64,000 bases of DNA from Iamia sp963728655 (GTDB lineage Bacteria > Actinomycetota > Acidimicrobiia > Acidimicrobiales > Iamiaceae). Location of the stretch: the NCBI GenBank assembly GCA_963728655.1, contig CAVSLD010000002.1:930001-994000 (forward strand). The letters are read 5' to 3'. Below are positions 51,800 through 62,278 of the stretch, in pieces (the first letter of the stretch is position 1; every line of letters begins with the position of its first letter). The position numbers and the translations under genes were made by a program. The notes under the pieces are model-generated. The model did not search any database and was not told where the DNA came from. It was given only the letters and a program-made list of their open reading frames with translations.

Positions 51800-54211
51800 T
51801 CAGCCCGGGGGGAGGGCGACGGGGCCGGCGACGAGGACGGTGCGGCCCGAGCGGGTCTGGCTCGGGCGGCGGGTGAGGCTGGAGCGCAGGACGATGTCGT
51901 CGTCGCTGCTCACCGAGACGGTGGGGCGGGCGCCCAGCGGGGTGAGGACCGAGCCGGCCGGGCCCACCAGCCACAGGGGACGTCCCTCCACCGCCCAGGC
52001 CCGGGCCAGGGCCTCGACCTGGGCCGGGTCGGCCCCGTCGGGGTCGACGACGCCCCCCACCGGTCGGTCGCAGAAGGCGGTGAGGGCCGGCACCCACCCC
52101 TGGGCGGGGAGGGCGACGGTGAGCAGGGCGGCGTCGGCCGGCACCTCGGCGCACAGGTCGCGGACCATGGCCACCTCGTCGGTGTGCTGGCGCATCCGCA
52201 CGAGTGGGGCGAGCACCACCAGGGGGTGGGCGACCATGGCCACGGCCACGACGACGGCCGCGGTCCCTGCGGCCGGACCCGTCCGCCCGAGGCGGCCACG
52301 CCGCTCCCACAGCCACCGGGCCAGCCAGGCCGCGGCGAGGAGGGCGCCGGGCAGCACGGCGGGCAGGAGGCGTCGGCTGGCCCAGGGCTGGTCCGGGTAG
52401 ATCGACGGCCGGGCCAGGTACAGCACCAGGGGAGGGGCGACCACGCCCGCGACCAGCGCCTCGATCCGCACCCGCCGCCCTCGGAGCCAGCCGGCCAGGA
52501 GGAGGGCCCCGCCCATCGTCGCCGCCGCGACCGTCGCCGCGCCGAGGTACCAGACCAGCCAGCGGCCCGAGAGCTCGGCGTAGGTGCGCCCGGGGTCGAT
52601 GTCCTGGCCCTCGGCGGCCTGCAGCCCGGCGGTGATCGACGAGTCGGGCAGCTCCCCACCGGAGGGGAACGCCGGCCGCACCACCACGAGGAGGAACGCC
52701 AGGCCCACGGCCGCGACCGCCGCGGCGATGGCCCAGGCCCGGGGCGCCACCCACGTCCGCTCCCACGAACCGGTCCGGACATCCGTCGCCCCGACGATGC
52801 CAGCCCGGACCGGTTCGCCCCCGTCGGCGAATTGGTCAGGGATCCGGGCGTCCTGGCGCCGAGGATCCCGACCGGTTCGGGTTGCGTCGCCCTGGTCCCC
52901 CCCGACCGGGACGGCGGTCTCACCCCCGTCGGCGAAGTGGTCAGGGATCCGGGCGTCCTGGCGCCGAGGATCCCGACCGGTTCGGGAGGGTCCGCCGAGG
53001 AGACGATCGGCGAGGGTGCGCAGGCGGTCGGGGCCGGCGAGGGCCACCACGACGACGAGGGCCAGGCCACCGAGGGGGAGTGCGGTCTGGACCAGCACCT
53101 CGCTGCGGTGGGCGTCGAGGTAGGACCGGGAGAGGTACCAGCCGTCGGCCATCCCGGCCAGCCACCCCACCCCGGCGGGCACGGCCACGGCCAGGGCGAC
53201 CCGGGCCCGGCGGGACCCGCCCGGTCGTCCTCGGGCGACGGCGGCCCAGAGACCGACCACCAGGACCAGACCGCTCACCGTCACCAGGCCGTCGAGGCGG
53301 GCCATGGTGGCGGCCCCGAAGGCGGCGCCGGCGACCACGGCGCGGGGGACCGATCGCTCGGCCAGGGCGGCGTCCAGGGCCCACAGGCCCCCGGCGACCA
53401 GGGCGAACAGAGGCCACTCCGAGTAGAGGTCGCGGCTCAGGTGGGCGAAGGGGAGCGAAGCACCCAGGGCGACGCCCACGACCAGGGCCAGGGGTGCGCC
53501 GACCACCCGCCGGGCGACGGCCATGAGCAGCAGGAGCCCGGCCCCGGCCAGCAGGGCACCGGTCCGCACCATGAGGGCGTCGCCGCCCACCCAGCCCAGG
53601 GCGGCGGCCTGGACGGGCAGCAGGTGGAGGCCGAGGAACCCCCGGCGGGCCCCGTTCACCAGGCGGTCGCCGGCGCTGGACTCGAGGACGTCCTCGTCCG
53701 CGGTGAAGGGCCCCGGGGGTGGGGTGTCGGGGAGGAGGGTCCCCTGGCTGCGGGCCGTCACCGCGGTCGACACGTAGACGCCGGGGTCGCGGTCCCGTAG
53801 GGCGTGGGCGTTGGTGAAGGCCAGGCTCGGCCCGACGGCGAGGGCGGCGACGACCAGGGCGGCGGGGAGGAACCAGCGGGGGCACGCGCGGTCGGGGGCC
53901 ACGGCGCGGTCGGGGCGCCACAGGGCCAGCAGGACGGCGGTGGCGACGGCGACGAGCGGGACGCCGAGCCACGGCCGGAGGTGGCCCAGCCCGGCCAGGG
54001 GGACGAGTGCGGCCGATGCCGTCAGCCCGCAGACGAGGACGGCGAGGAGGCCGCTGGCCAGCCGGCCGCCCGAGGCCGGACGACCGGCGGCGACCGGGCG
54101 ACCGCCGGTGGGCGTGTCGCCGCTGACCGGGCGACCGGCGGTGGGCGGGGCACCGTCGACGGCGATCCCCGGTGAGGTCGGGCCCGCCGCCCCGGGCCGC
54201 TCGGTCGCCAC
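51800..54211 (-). CDS. Large polytopic membrane protein, putative GT-C-type transferase
   Basis: 803 residues from GTG 54211 (a longer frame to 54310 exists). Around 12-14 membrane helices; the first outer loop has HALRDRDPGVYVSTAVTARS and ADEDVLESSAGDRL, and later FAHLSRDLYSEWPLFALVAG and ARLDGLVTVSGLVLVVGLWA, the layout of lipid-linked-sugar transferases. Between two helices (about residues 410-465) lies a hydrophilic insertion built from two repeats, TGRDPRRQDARIPDHFADGG and its near copy, encoded by the palindromic repeat at 52818-52986. The insertion keeps the frame. Function not recognised. Confidence 0.75.
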   Translation of the reverse strand: MATERPGAAGPTSPGIAVDGAPPTAGRPVSGDTPTGGRPVAAGRPASGGRLASGLLAVLVCGLTASAALVPLAGLGHLRPWLGVPLVAVATAVLLALWRPDRAVAPDRACPRWFLPAALVVAALAVGPSLAFTNAHALRDRDPGVYVSTAVTARSQGTLLPDTPPPGPFTADEDVLESSAGDRLVNGARRGFLGLHLLPVQAAALGWVGGDALMVRTGALLAGAGLLLLMAVARRVVGAPLALVVGVALGASLPFAHLSRDLYSEWPLFALVAGGLWALDAALAERSVPRAVVAGAAFGAATMARLDGLVTVSGLVLVVGLWAAVARGRPGGSRRARVALAVAVPAGVGWLAGMADGWYLSRSYLDAHRSEVLVQTALPLGGLALVVVVALAGPDRLRTLADRLLGGPSRTGRDPRRQDARIPDHFADGGETAVPVGGDQGDATRTGRDPRRQDARIPDQFADGGEPVRAGIVGATDVRTGSWERTWVAPRAWAIAAAVAAVGLAFLLVVVRPAFPSGGELPDSSITAGLQAAEGQDIDPGRTYAELSGRWLVWYLGAATVAAATMGGALLLAGWLRGRRVRIEALVAGVVAPPLVLYLARPSIYPDQPWASRRLLPAVLPGALLAAAWLARWLWERRGRLGRTGPAAGTAAVVVAVAMVAHPLVVLAPLVRMRQHTDEVAMVRDLCAEVPADAALLTVALPAQGWVPALTAFCDRPVGGVVDPDGADPAQVEALARAWAVEGRPLWLVGPAGSVLTPLGARPTVSVSSDDDIVLRSSLTRRPSQTRSGRTVLVAGPVALPPG
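52818..52986. repeat. Two in-frame copies of a 64-nt palindromic repeat within a coding region
   Basis: 52818-52881 and 52923-52986 are identical over 64 nt except one base, offset by 105 nt (35 codons). Each contains GGGATCC ... GGATCCC arms around GGGCGTCCTGGCGCCGA. Both keep the minus-strand reading frame. Confidence 0.85.
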
Positions 54212-54315
54212 GGCGCGGGACGCTACTCGCCGCCCCCGGCGAGCGGCCGGGGGAGGGCGACGCGCACCTGTCGCCCGGGAGTAACGGTCCGCAGAGGTGG
54301 GCAGTCTCACCCTGC

Positions 54316-55993
54316 GTGCTGACCCTCCCCTCCCGGATCGAGGCCGCCGCCCACCGGGGCCGCGGCACCATCACCTTCCTCCACGGCGACGAGGCCGAGC
54401 CGGTGACCTGGGCCCGAGCTCCACCACGACGCCCGGGGCATGGCCGCCGCCCTGCAGGCCCGGGGCATCGGCCCCGGCGACCACGTCGCCCTGCTCGGGC
54501 CCGACGTCGCGCCGCCTGGTCACCGCCATCCAGGCCACCTGGCTGGCCGGCGCCACGGTGATGATGCTGCCCCTGCCCGATGCGCATGGGCTCGATCGAG
54601 GAGTTCGTGGCCCAGACCCGGGCCCGGCTCCGCCACGGCGAGGCCGCCCTGCGTGCTGCTCGACGAGCAGCTGGCCCCCTTCATCGAGGCCCGTCGCGAG
54701 CGACCCGCCGCTGGTCACCCTCGACGAGCTGGCGGCGCCGGCCGACGCCTTCGTGGCCCCCCGCATCGACCCCGAGCGCCTGGCCGATCCTGCAGTTCAC
54801 CAGCGGCTCGACGTCGGAGCCCAAGGGCGTGATGCTCCCGCACCGGCGCCGTGTGCGCCAACCTCGACGCCATCGCCGAGGCCACCGACTACGACCCCGA
54901 CGACGACGTCCTGGTGTCGTGGCTGCCGCTCTACCACGACATGGGCCTGGTCGGGATGCTCACCCTGCCCATGGCCCACGGCGGCGACTTCGCCCTGGCC
55001 GGCCCGCAGGACTTCATGGCCTCGCCGGCCCGCTGGGTGCGGTGGATGTCGGACTTCGGCGCCACGGCCACCGCCGGGCCCAACTTCGCCTGGGTGCTGG
55101 CCACCCGGGCCATGCGCCGCCTCGACGGCCTCGACCTCTCCCGCATGCGGGTGGCGCTCAACGGGGCCGAGCCGGTCGACGCCGAGGCCATGGACGCCCT
55201 GGTCGAGGCCGGGGCCCGCCACGGCCTCGACGCCGGTGCCCTGTTCCCCGCCTTCGGCATGGCCGAGGTGTGCATCGCCGGGGCCTTCCCCCAGCCCGGC
55301 CAGGGCCTGCGCACCGACCTGGTCGACGGCCGGGTGCTGGAGACCGAGCGCTACGCGGCCCCGGCTCGGACCCCGACGCGCCCAACAGCCGCCGCCTGGC
55401 CCTGCTGGGCCGGCCCGTGCCCGGGCTGGAGATGCGGGTGGTCGACCCCGAGTCCGGCTCGTCCGCGCCAGGACCGCGAGGTCGGCGAGCTGGAGATCCG
55501 GGGCTCGTCGCTGACCAGCGGGTACTACCGGCGCAGCGACCGACCCGTCCGAGGGCACGTTCCGCGACGGCTGGCTCCGCACCGGCGACCTGGCCTACCT
55601 CGTCGACGGGCGAGCTGGTCCTCTGCGGGCGCATCAAGGACGTGATCATCGTGGCCGGGCGCAACGTCTTCCCCCAGGACGTCGAGAAGGCGGTGGGCGA
55701 GGTGGCCGGCGTCCGTCCCGGCAACGTGGTCGCCATCGGCGTCACCGGCCGGCGGGGCGCCGAGGAGGTGGTGGTCGTGGCCGAGGTGCGCGACGAGGCC
55801 CCCGACGACCGTGCGCGGCCGACGTGGCCGAGCGGGTGCGCAGCTCGCGGTGGGCCTGGCCGCCCGGGAGGTCGTGCTGGTGGCGGCCGGGACGCTGCCC
55901 AAGACCAGCTCGGGCAAGCTCCAGCGCTCGCTGTGCCGGGACCGCTACCTGGCCGCCGACCTGGTCGGCGTCGGCGCCGGGCTGACAACCTGA
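54316..55993 (+). CDS. Fatty acyl-AMP ligase-like adenylate-forming enzyme, frame broken many times
   Basis: GTG 54316: LPSRIEAAAHRGRGTITFLH, then AMP-binding pieces LQFTSGSTSEPKGVMLPHR, SWLPLYHDMGLVGMLTLPMA, VRWMSDFGATATAGPNFAW, ALFPAFGMAEVCIAGAFPQ, LCGRIKDVIIVAGRNVFPQD and LPKTSSGKLQRS (catalytic Lys). The P-loop TSGSTSEPKG and DVIIVAGRNVFPQD fit acyl-AMP ligases, which pass acyl groups to carrier proteins. About ten single-base shifts between 54.41 and 55.85 kb; 54.85-55.36 kb is clean. No polyketide synthase or carrier protein is nearby, so its partner is unknown. Corrected length about 555 residues. Confidence 0.8.
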
Positions 55994-56189
55994 CCGAAGT
56001 CCTGCAGGACCGCCACCGGCGGCCGATGGAGCGGGAGCAGCAAGCCGGCCCCGGTGACGGCCGGGGACACCGCGGACGCGACGGCGATCCGCACCCGGAG
56101 CCCGACAACGACGTGGGGCTCCGGCGCGTCCGGGGCGTGGTCGCGGGCCCGGACGGCCGGAGGGGACGGCGGGGGTGGGGGAGAGGTCC

Positions 56190-56195
56190 TACGGT
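56190..56195 (+). promoter_or_regulatory. Likely leaderless -10 box of the hydrolase gene
   Basis: TACGGT, 7 nt, then ATG 56203. Confidence 0.45.
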
Positions 56196-56202
56196 GCCGG
56201 CC

Positions 56203-56935
56203 ATGATCGTCTTCGTCCACGGGGTGCCCGAGACCGCAGCGGTGTGGCGCAAGGTCCGCGCCGCCATCGACCAGGAGTCGGTGGCCCTCGCCCTGCCCGG
56301 GTTCGGCTGCCCCCTCCCCGAGGGCTTCACGCCGACCAAGGACGCCTACCTCGAGTGGCTGCTGGGCGAGCTCGACGGCATCGACGGCCCGATCGACCTG
56401 GTCGGCCACGACTGGGGCGCCGGCCTCACCTACCCCGTGGCGGCCCACCACGGCGACCGGCTGCGCTCGTGGGCGGCCGACGTGGGCAACATCGTCCACC
56501 CCGACTACGTGTGGCACGACTTCGCCAGCTCTGTGGCAGACCCCCGGCGACGGCGAGGCCTTCTTCGCGGCCCAGGAGGCCCAGAGCGTCGACGAGCGGG
56601 CCGCCGGCTACGTGGCCCTCGGCCTCGACCCCGACGACGCCCGCGAGATGGCCGCCGCCGGCGACGCCACCATGGGCGCCTGCATCCTCGGCCTCTACCG
56701 CTCGGCTCTGCCCAACCCCCACGCCGACTGGGGGCCGTGGTCCGCCTCGGCCGCGCCCGGGATGGTGCTGCACCCCAGCGACGACCCCTTCGGCGACCTG
56801 ACCCTGGCCGGCGAGACGGCCGACGCCTTCGGGGCCCGCTTCGCCATCCTCGACGGGTCCGGCCACTTCTGGCCCTACCAGACCCCGGAGCAGGGCGCCG
56901 CGCTGCTCGAGGCGTTCTGGGCCGACCTCGGCTGA
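56203..56935 (+). CDS. Alpha/beta hydrolase, frame broken once
   Basis: IVFVHGVPETAAVWRKVRAA gives the HG oxyanion region; DLVGHDWGAGLTYPVAAHH places Asp at the nucleophile elbow (GHDWG), as in haloalkane dehalogenases and epoxide hydrolases rather than Ser esterases. One shift at about 56531 leads to TPGDGEAFFAAQEAQSVDE, ending DGSGHFWPYQTPEQGAALLE with the catalytic His. About 243 residues when corrected. Substrate unknown. Confidence 0.82.
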
Positions 56936-56938
56936 CGG

Positions 56939-57331
56939 GTGCCCCGCACGCTCGCCCGGGCCGTCGTCCTCGGCGCCCTCCTGGCCGCCTGCGGCTCGGA
57001 CCCGGTGGCCGACGAACCCGACCTGGAGGGGGTGGCCACCGTGCGGGTGCTGGCCGAGCCGCCGGCGGCCACCACCGACGAGCCCGAGGTGTCCGGGGCC
57101 CGGACGGTCCGCTTCCGCTACGTCACCGAGTGGTGCGGCGAGCGGGGCCTCGATGCCCAGCCGCGGGCGGTGCGGGCCACCTACACCGACGACACCATCG
57201 CCGTGACGCTCGTGCCGCGCCCGGCCGACTGCCCGGCCGATGCGCGTCGGCCGGTGACCCAGGGGGTGGAGGTGTTCCTGGACGAGCCCGTCGACGACCG
57301 CCTGGTGTCGGCCACGGTGGGGTCGCCCTGA
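56939..57331 (+). CDS. Small lipoprotein, unknown
   Basis: 130 residues from GTG 56939, 3 nt after the hydrolase stop. Signal peptide with lipobox LLAAC (Cys at about residue 18), then ADEPDLEGVATVRVLAEPP and a beta-rich domain with two further Cys (TEWCGERGLD, PADCPADAR) that could pair. No frame errors. No family recognised. Confidence 0.7.
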   Translation: MPRTLARAVVLGALLAACGSDPVADEPDLEGVATVRVLAEPPAATTDEPEVSGARTVRFRYVTEWCGERGLDAQPRAVRATYTDDTIAVTLVPRPADCPADARRPVTQGVEVFLDEPVDDRLVSATVGSP

Positions 57332-57387
57332 GCCGAGGCGGCCCGGCCGACCGGCGGCCCGGCCGAACCGGGCGACCCGACGACGGG

Positions 57388-58402
57388 TCAGTCGGCGCGG
57401 AGCTCGGCGGTGATCTGGCCCCAGAGGCCGTCGGGGACCTTGTAGGGGGCGTAGAAGCTGAGCCGGTCGACGGTGCCGCCGAAGCGGGCCCGCAGCCCGG
57501 CGGCCACGTCGTCGGGGGCGGCGACCACCGCGAAGGCGTCGAGCACGTCGTCGTCGATGAGCTCGCCCATGGCCTTCCACTCCTTCTTCTTGGACAGGGC
57601 CTTGAGCTCGGGGTGCAGGTCGCCCCAGCCGTGGTGGTCGAGGACGCCCTGGTAGGCGGGGGTGGAGCCGTAGAAGGCGATCTGGGCCTTGACCGCGGTG
57701 GCGGCCTTGGCCGTGTCCTCGTCGGTCTCGCCGGTGACGACGAAGGCGGGCAGCGAGATGTTGACGTCGTCGCGGGTGCGGCCGCCGGCCTCGGCCCCCT
57801 CGTCGAGGGCGGGGAGGGTGACGTCGCGGAGGTACTCGGCGGTGGTGAAGCCGTGGGCCAGCAGGCCGTCGGCCACCTCGCCCGCCACCTTGGTCATCAG
57901 GGGACCCACGGCGGCCAGGTACACCTGGCGGTGGGCCGTGCGGGCGACGGCGGCGGGGTGAAGAACGGGGTCATCAGGGTGTGGGTGTAGAACTCGCCCT
58001 CGAAGGCCAGCTCGGCGCCGTCGTTCCAGGTGGCCCAGATGGCGCGCAGGGCCAGGATCATCTCCCGCATCCGGGCCGCCGGGTGGCTCCACTCCATGGA
58101 GAAGCGCCGGGTGATGTGGGGCTTGATCTGGCTGCCCAGGCCGAGCAGGAAGCGGCCCTCGGAGTAGCGCTGGAGGTCGTGGGCGCTCTGGGCGAGGGTC
58201 ATCGGGTTGCGGGCGAAGGCGACGGCGATGCCGGTGCCCAGCTCGATGCGCTCGGTGTGCTCGGCGGCCAGCAGCAGGGTCAGGAACGGGTCCTGGTTGG
58301 TCTCCGCGCGACCAGACGCCGTCGTAGCCGTCGGCCTCGGCCTGGCGGGCGAAGGTCGGGCACCACGGCCAGGTCGCCGCCGACGCCTCCGTCGACCTTC
58401 AT
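57388..58402 (-). CDS. LLM-class (F420-dependent-like) oxidoreductase 2, frame broken at both ends
   Basis: ATG 58402 opens MKVDGGVGGDLA; shifts near 58.37, 58.31 and 57.96 kb. The pieces NPMTLAQSAHDLQRYSEGRF, LLGLGSQIKPHITRRFSMEW, AIWATWNDGAELAFEGEFYT and QVYLAAVGPLMTKVAGEVAD match TIGR03617-like F420 oxidoreductases closely in order. FMN/F420 choice is inferred from family. Ends with a clean 230-residue stretch to 57388. Corrected length about 337 residues. Confidence 0.82.
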
Positions 58403-58427
58403 CGGGCGTCGTCCTCGGTGCGGGGGC

Positions 58428-60291
58428 TCATGGTGCGGTGGTGTCCTCGGGGGGGTGGTGGGGGGTCGGGGGTGGTGGCGGTGCGGGTCGGTGCGTCGTC
58501 CGGCCGGCCTCGACGGCCAGCTTGGCCAGGCGGAGGCGGAGGTCGTCGAGCTCGTCGGCCAGGCGGGTCTCGGCGTCGGCCACGATGCCGGCGGTGATGC
58601 GGTCCTGGTCGAGGGCGCCGTCGAGGTCGGCGCGGGCCGCGGCCAGGCTGGACTCCACCTCGACCAGGCGCTGGCCCAGGTCGGCGTCGACGGCCTCGGC
58701 GTCGGTGCGGGCGGCGGTGAGGCGTCGGCCAGGTCGTCGGTGCGACGGGCCTCGGCGAAGACGGCGTCGTTGGTGCGGTCGACCCGGGCCGAGAGGTCGG
58801 CCACCCGCCGGGCCAGCTCGGCGACCGCCTCGGTGAGGGCGGCGGCGGTCTCGTCGGCGCGGCGGTCGCGCCCGGCCAGCAGGCGCCCGACCACCTTGCC
58901 GGCGGCACCGGGGGGGCCCTCGGGGGCGGCGTCGAGGGCGGCGCGGGCGGCGTCGACGGCGGCCACCGGCTGCTGGGCGGTGGCGTCGGGGCGGGGCGGG
59001 CGCCGCAGCGGGCGGGCGGGCTCGGGCGGGGCCACGTCGGCCTCCTCGGGCTGGGGGCGGAAGGCGTCGGGGATGGCGACCTCGTCGGCGTCGGGGCCGG
59101 CGGCCCAGGACAGGAGGGCGGCCCGGTCCGGCGCCGTGGACGTCGGGCAAGGTGCCGGAGCGGCCCGGGTCCTCGCGCCACACCTGGTAGCAGGTAGCGG
59201 CCGACGGCGCCGCCGCGGCGGGGGCGAGGCCAGCCAGCGCCGCCCAGGCCGCGCCGCCGTCGTCGGCGAGGGGGAGCGGGGGCGTGGGCGTGCGGCCGGT
59301 GCGGTCGCGCCTCGGCCTCGAGCAGGGCGTCGCGGAAGAGCCATGCGGGACCGGCTGGTCGAGGGGGGTGCCGTCGGCGGTGCGGCCGCAGTGGTAGCCG
59401 AGGGCCCGGTCGGCCTCGGCGTCGACGGCCCGGCGGCGGTCGAGCCAGCCCCGGCACTGGCGGGCCACGGCGGGCAGGTCGGTCAGGTGGACCCGGGGCC
59501 GGTCGGCGGCGAAGCGTGCTGAGGACCCACGGCCGGGCGTCGGTGAGCCCGGAGTAGTGGAAGCAGCGCACCGGCCGGTCGACCACGCGGAGCCGGCCCG
59601 TCGACCCACGGCGGTGGGGCGCTCGTGGAGGTTCCAGTAGGCCACGTCGTAGGTGGGGTCGCGCAGGATGTGGTGGTCGAACAGGAGGGCACGAAGTCGA
59701 GCCAGCGCTGGTCGGCCGTGGAGCATGAGCTCGGGCCGGTCCAGGCAGTCGCGGCGCAGGCGCTGCTGCCACCAGTCGAGGAAGTCGCCGCTGCTGGTGC
59801 GCAGGCGAGGAGCCCGCCGTTGTACATGCCGGCGGCGAGGAGCCCGGCCTCGTCGGGGAGGCGGCCGTCGTCGCGGGGGATGGGGGTCGAGCACGTGGGG
59901 GACGAGGACGACGTCGTGGTCGGCGGCGGCGTCGACCAGCTCGTCCATGGGGGCGAGGACCTCGACGTCGCCGTCGACGTAGACGGCCACGTCGGACCGG
60001 TCGAGCACCCGGCGCAGGGCCAGGGGCTTGAGGGCGCAGGCGAGCTCGGCCGGGCCGTAGATGGCGGCCATGGCGCAGCAGCTCGTCGTCGGCGAGGCCC
60101 AGCTCGGTGGGGGTGACCAGCTCGACGTCGCGGTGGGTCCAGGTGGCGGCGGGGGTCGGTCGCCGTCGACCACGAGGATGGTGAAGCGGGCTGCCGGGGT
60201 GCTGGTCGACGAAGGACCGGGCGGCCAGGCGGGCGTCGGCCAGGTAGTTGCGGGTGGCGACGGTGCAGCCGCCGACGCTCGGGGTGCTCAC
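58428..60291 (-). CDS. Glycosyltransferase with C-terminal coiled coil, frame broken many times
   Basis: GTG 60291 with GGAGG 8 nt upstream. N-terminal pieces VGGCTVATRNYLADARLAAR, FTILVVDGD, MAAIYGPAELACALKPLALR, RSDVAVYVDGDVEVLAPMDE (DxD equivalent), QRWLDFVP, RDPTYDVAYWNLHERP and RPVRCFHYSGLTDARP match a family of cell-surface sugar transferases. The C-terminal 120 residues (VESSLAAARADLDGALDQDR, DELDDLRLRLAKLAVEAG) are coiled coil with a Pro tail. About ten single-base shifts between 58.72 and 60.20 kb. Acceptor unknown; the coiled coil suggests assembly with other proteins. Confidence 0.72.
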
Positions 60292-60355
60292 CGGTCCGCC
60301 TCCGGGCGGGGCTCGGTCACCGGGCGCGGCTCCTCGACGGGCGGGGCGCGGCCAC

Positions 60356-61214
60356 TCAGGTGCCGCCCTGGTCGCGGAGGAAGCGCTCCAGCTCGGCGGC
60401 CAGCTCGTCGCCGGAGGGGATCTCGCCCTCGCTGGGCGCCTCGTCGGCGTCGGCCTCGAGGGCGTGGAGCATGGCCGTGTGCTCGTCGTTGCGGGCGATG
60501 GTGGTGTCGAGGCGCTCGGTGGTCTCGACCGCGTCCTGCTCCAGGCTCGCCGCGGGGGAGGCGCAGCCCGGTGACCTGCTCGAGGTTCTCGAGCAGGGCG
60601 GTGCTGCCGGCCGGGTAGGGCCAGGCCGAGGCGTAGTGGGGGATCTGGGCCCACAGGGTGAGGGCCTCGAGGCCCCGGTCGGTGGCGAAGCGCTCGACCA
60701 CGGCCTGGGCGCCGGCGGGGACGTCGAGGGTGCCGCGCAGGTAGGGCCAGCGGGCGGCCAGCTCCTCGGTGCCGGCGGTGATGGACAGCCGGACGGGGCG
60801 GGTGTGGGGCACCGTGGCCGGGTAGGCGCCCAGGCCCACGACCTGGGTGACGCCCAGCTCGGCGGCCAGGCCGACCACGGCGTGGCCGAAGGCCTTCCAG
60901 GAGTGGTCGGGCTCGGGGCCGGCCAGGATCAGCAGGTCGCGGCCGTCGAGGTCGCGGGCGGCCAGCACCTCGATGGAGGGCCAGCTCAGGCTCTCGGCCA
61001 CCCCGGCCACGAGGTGGAGCACCGGGCGACGGGCCCGGTGGTCGAGCAGCTCGTCGGCGTCGAAGGTGGCCACGCTCTCGGTGTCGAGCTCGGCCAGCAG
61101 GGTGGCGACCGACGTGCTGGCGGCCATGCCCGCGTCGATCCAGCCCTCCAGGGCCATGAGCAGCACCGGGTCGGTGAGGGGGCGGTGCGGGGCCCGCTGG
61201 TAGGGGGCGCTCAC
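60356..61214 (-). CDS. PAC2 family (proteasome assembly chaperone-like) protein, one frame change
   Basis: GTG 61214. LTDPVLLMALEGWIDAGMAA, ELLDHRARRPVLHLVAGVAE, LGAYPATVPHTRPVRLSITA, AGAQAVVERFATDRGLEAL and IPHYASAWPYPAGSTALLEN are PAC2 features. At about 60562 one extra base must be removed to continue into a Glu/Asp-rich tail ending LERFLRDQGGT and stop at 60356; without it the frame runs into Arg/His-rich nonsense. Actinobacterial PAC2 proteins may assist 20S proteasome assembly; no proteasome genes are in the window. Confidence 0.8.
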
Positions 61215-61239
61215 GGGTCCACCGGCGTGGTCGGGGCCG

Positions 61240-62278
61240 TCACGACGCGCCCTTCTCGAGGGTGTCCTCGGCTGCGTGGGCCAGCATCTCGACCTGGCTT
61301 GGCGAAGGGCTCCCAGCCCTCGCGGGCGTCGCCCATGGCCCCGCCCATGTAGCGGGACAGGACGCCCTCGAGGATGCAGGCCAGCTTCCAGTACCCGAAG
61401 GCGACGTAGTAGTCGATCTCGGCAGACGTCGCGGCCGGAGGCCTCGGCGTAGCGCTGGCCAGCAGCGCCGACGACGGGGCGAAGCCCTCGACCCCGGTGG
61501 CGGAGTCGGGCAGGGCCTGGAGGTCCTGGTCGTCCTGGCCCCAGTAGACGACGAGCAGGCCGACGTCGGCGAGCGGGTCGCCCAGGGTGCAGATCTCCCA
61601 GTCGAGCACGGCCTCGACCGAGCCGTCGTCGGCCAGCAGGCAGTTGTCGAGGCGGTAGTCGCCGTGGACGATGGCGGCCGGGCCCTGCTCGGGCACCTGG
61701 GCGGCGAGGGCGTCGTGGACGGCGTCGACCACGGGCAGGTCGCGGGTCTTGGACTTCTCCCACTGGCCGTACCAGCGCTTGAGCTGGCGGGGGATGTAGC
61801 CCTCCTTGCGGCCCAGGTCGCCCAGGCCGACCTCGTCGGGGTCGACGGCGTGGATGCGGGCGAGGACGTCGACCAGGTCGTGGCCGGCGTGGCCCCGGGC
61901 CTCGACGGAGAGGGCCTGGGCCGAGGCCGCGTTGCGGAGCACGTGGCCGTCGACGAAGTCCATGACGTAGAAGGGCGCGCCGTTCACCGAGTCGTCGGGG
62001 CTGAGGCCGACGACGGGGGCGACGGGGACGTCGGTGGGGGCCAGGGCGGAGATGATGCGGTGCTCGCGGCCCATGTCGTGGGCGGTGGCCAGCACCTGCT
62101 TGAGCGGCGGTCGGCGCAGCACCCAGTGGCCGTCGGCGGTGTCGGTGACGTGGAAGGTGAGGTTGGAGTGGCCGCCGGTGATGAGCGAGAAGGACAGGGG
62201 CGGCGCGACCTCGACCCGCTCGGCCAGCCAGGCCGTCACGGCCTCGGCGTCGATCCCCGGGACGGTGTCGTCACTCAT
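61240..62278 (-). CDS. Aminoglycoside phosphotransferase-family kinase, frame broken near its end
   Basis: ATG 62278, GGGGG directly upstream. ITGGHSNLTFHVTDTADGHW, VLRRPPLKQVLATAHDMGRE, VMDFVDGHVLR, IVHGDYRLDNCLLADDG (catalytic HGDxxxxN) and VLDWEICTLGDPLADVGLLV are the APH/choline-kinase motifs; VAFGYWKLACILEGVLSRY is typical of the subgroup linked to acyl-CoA dehydrogenases. Around 61.43-61.46 kb three extra bases and at about 61305 one extra base disturb the frame; corrected end MLAHAAEDTLEKGAS. About 340 residues. Substrate unknown; drug resistance is not implied. Confidence 0.85.

Noticed and set aside
40409..61470. The frame changes as a programmed +1 frameshift system, with extra bases at codon boundaries
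   Set aside because: At each site a four-base codon can be read as an extra base in any position, so the boundary impression is an artefact; in leuS, E-G-S-L is restored only by removing a base inside a codon. No common slippery sequence exists.
61240..62278. Antibiotic-resistance gene because of the aminoglycoside phosphotransferase fold
   Set aside because: The family is broad; this subgroup's GYWKLACILEG signature belongs to metabolic members.
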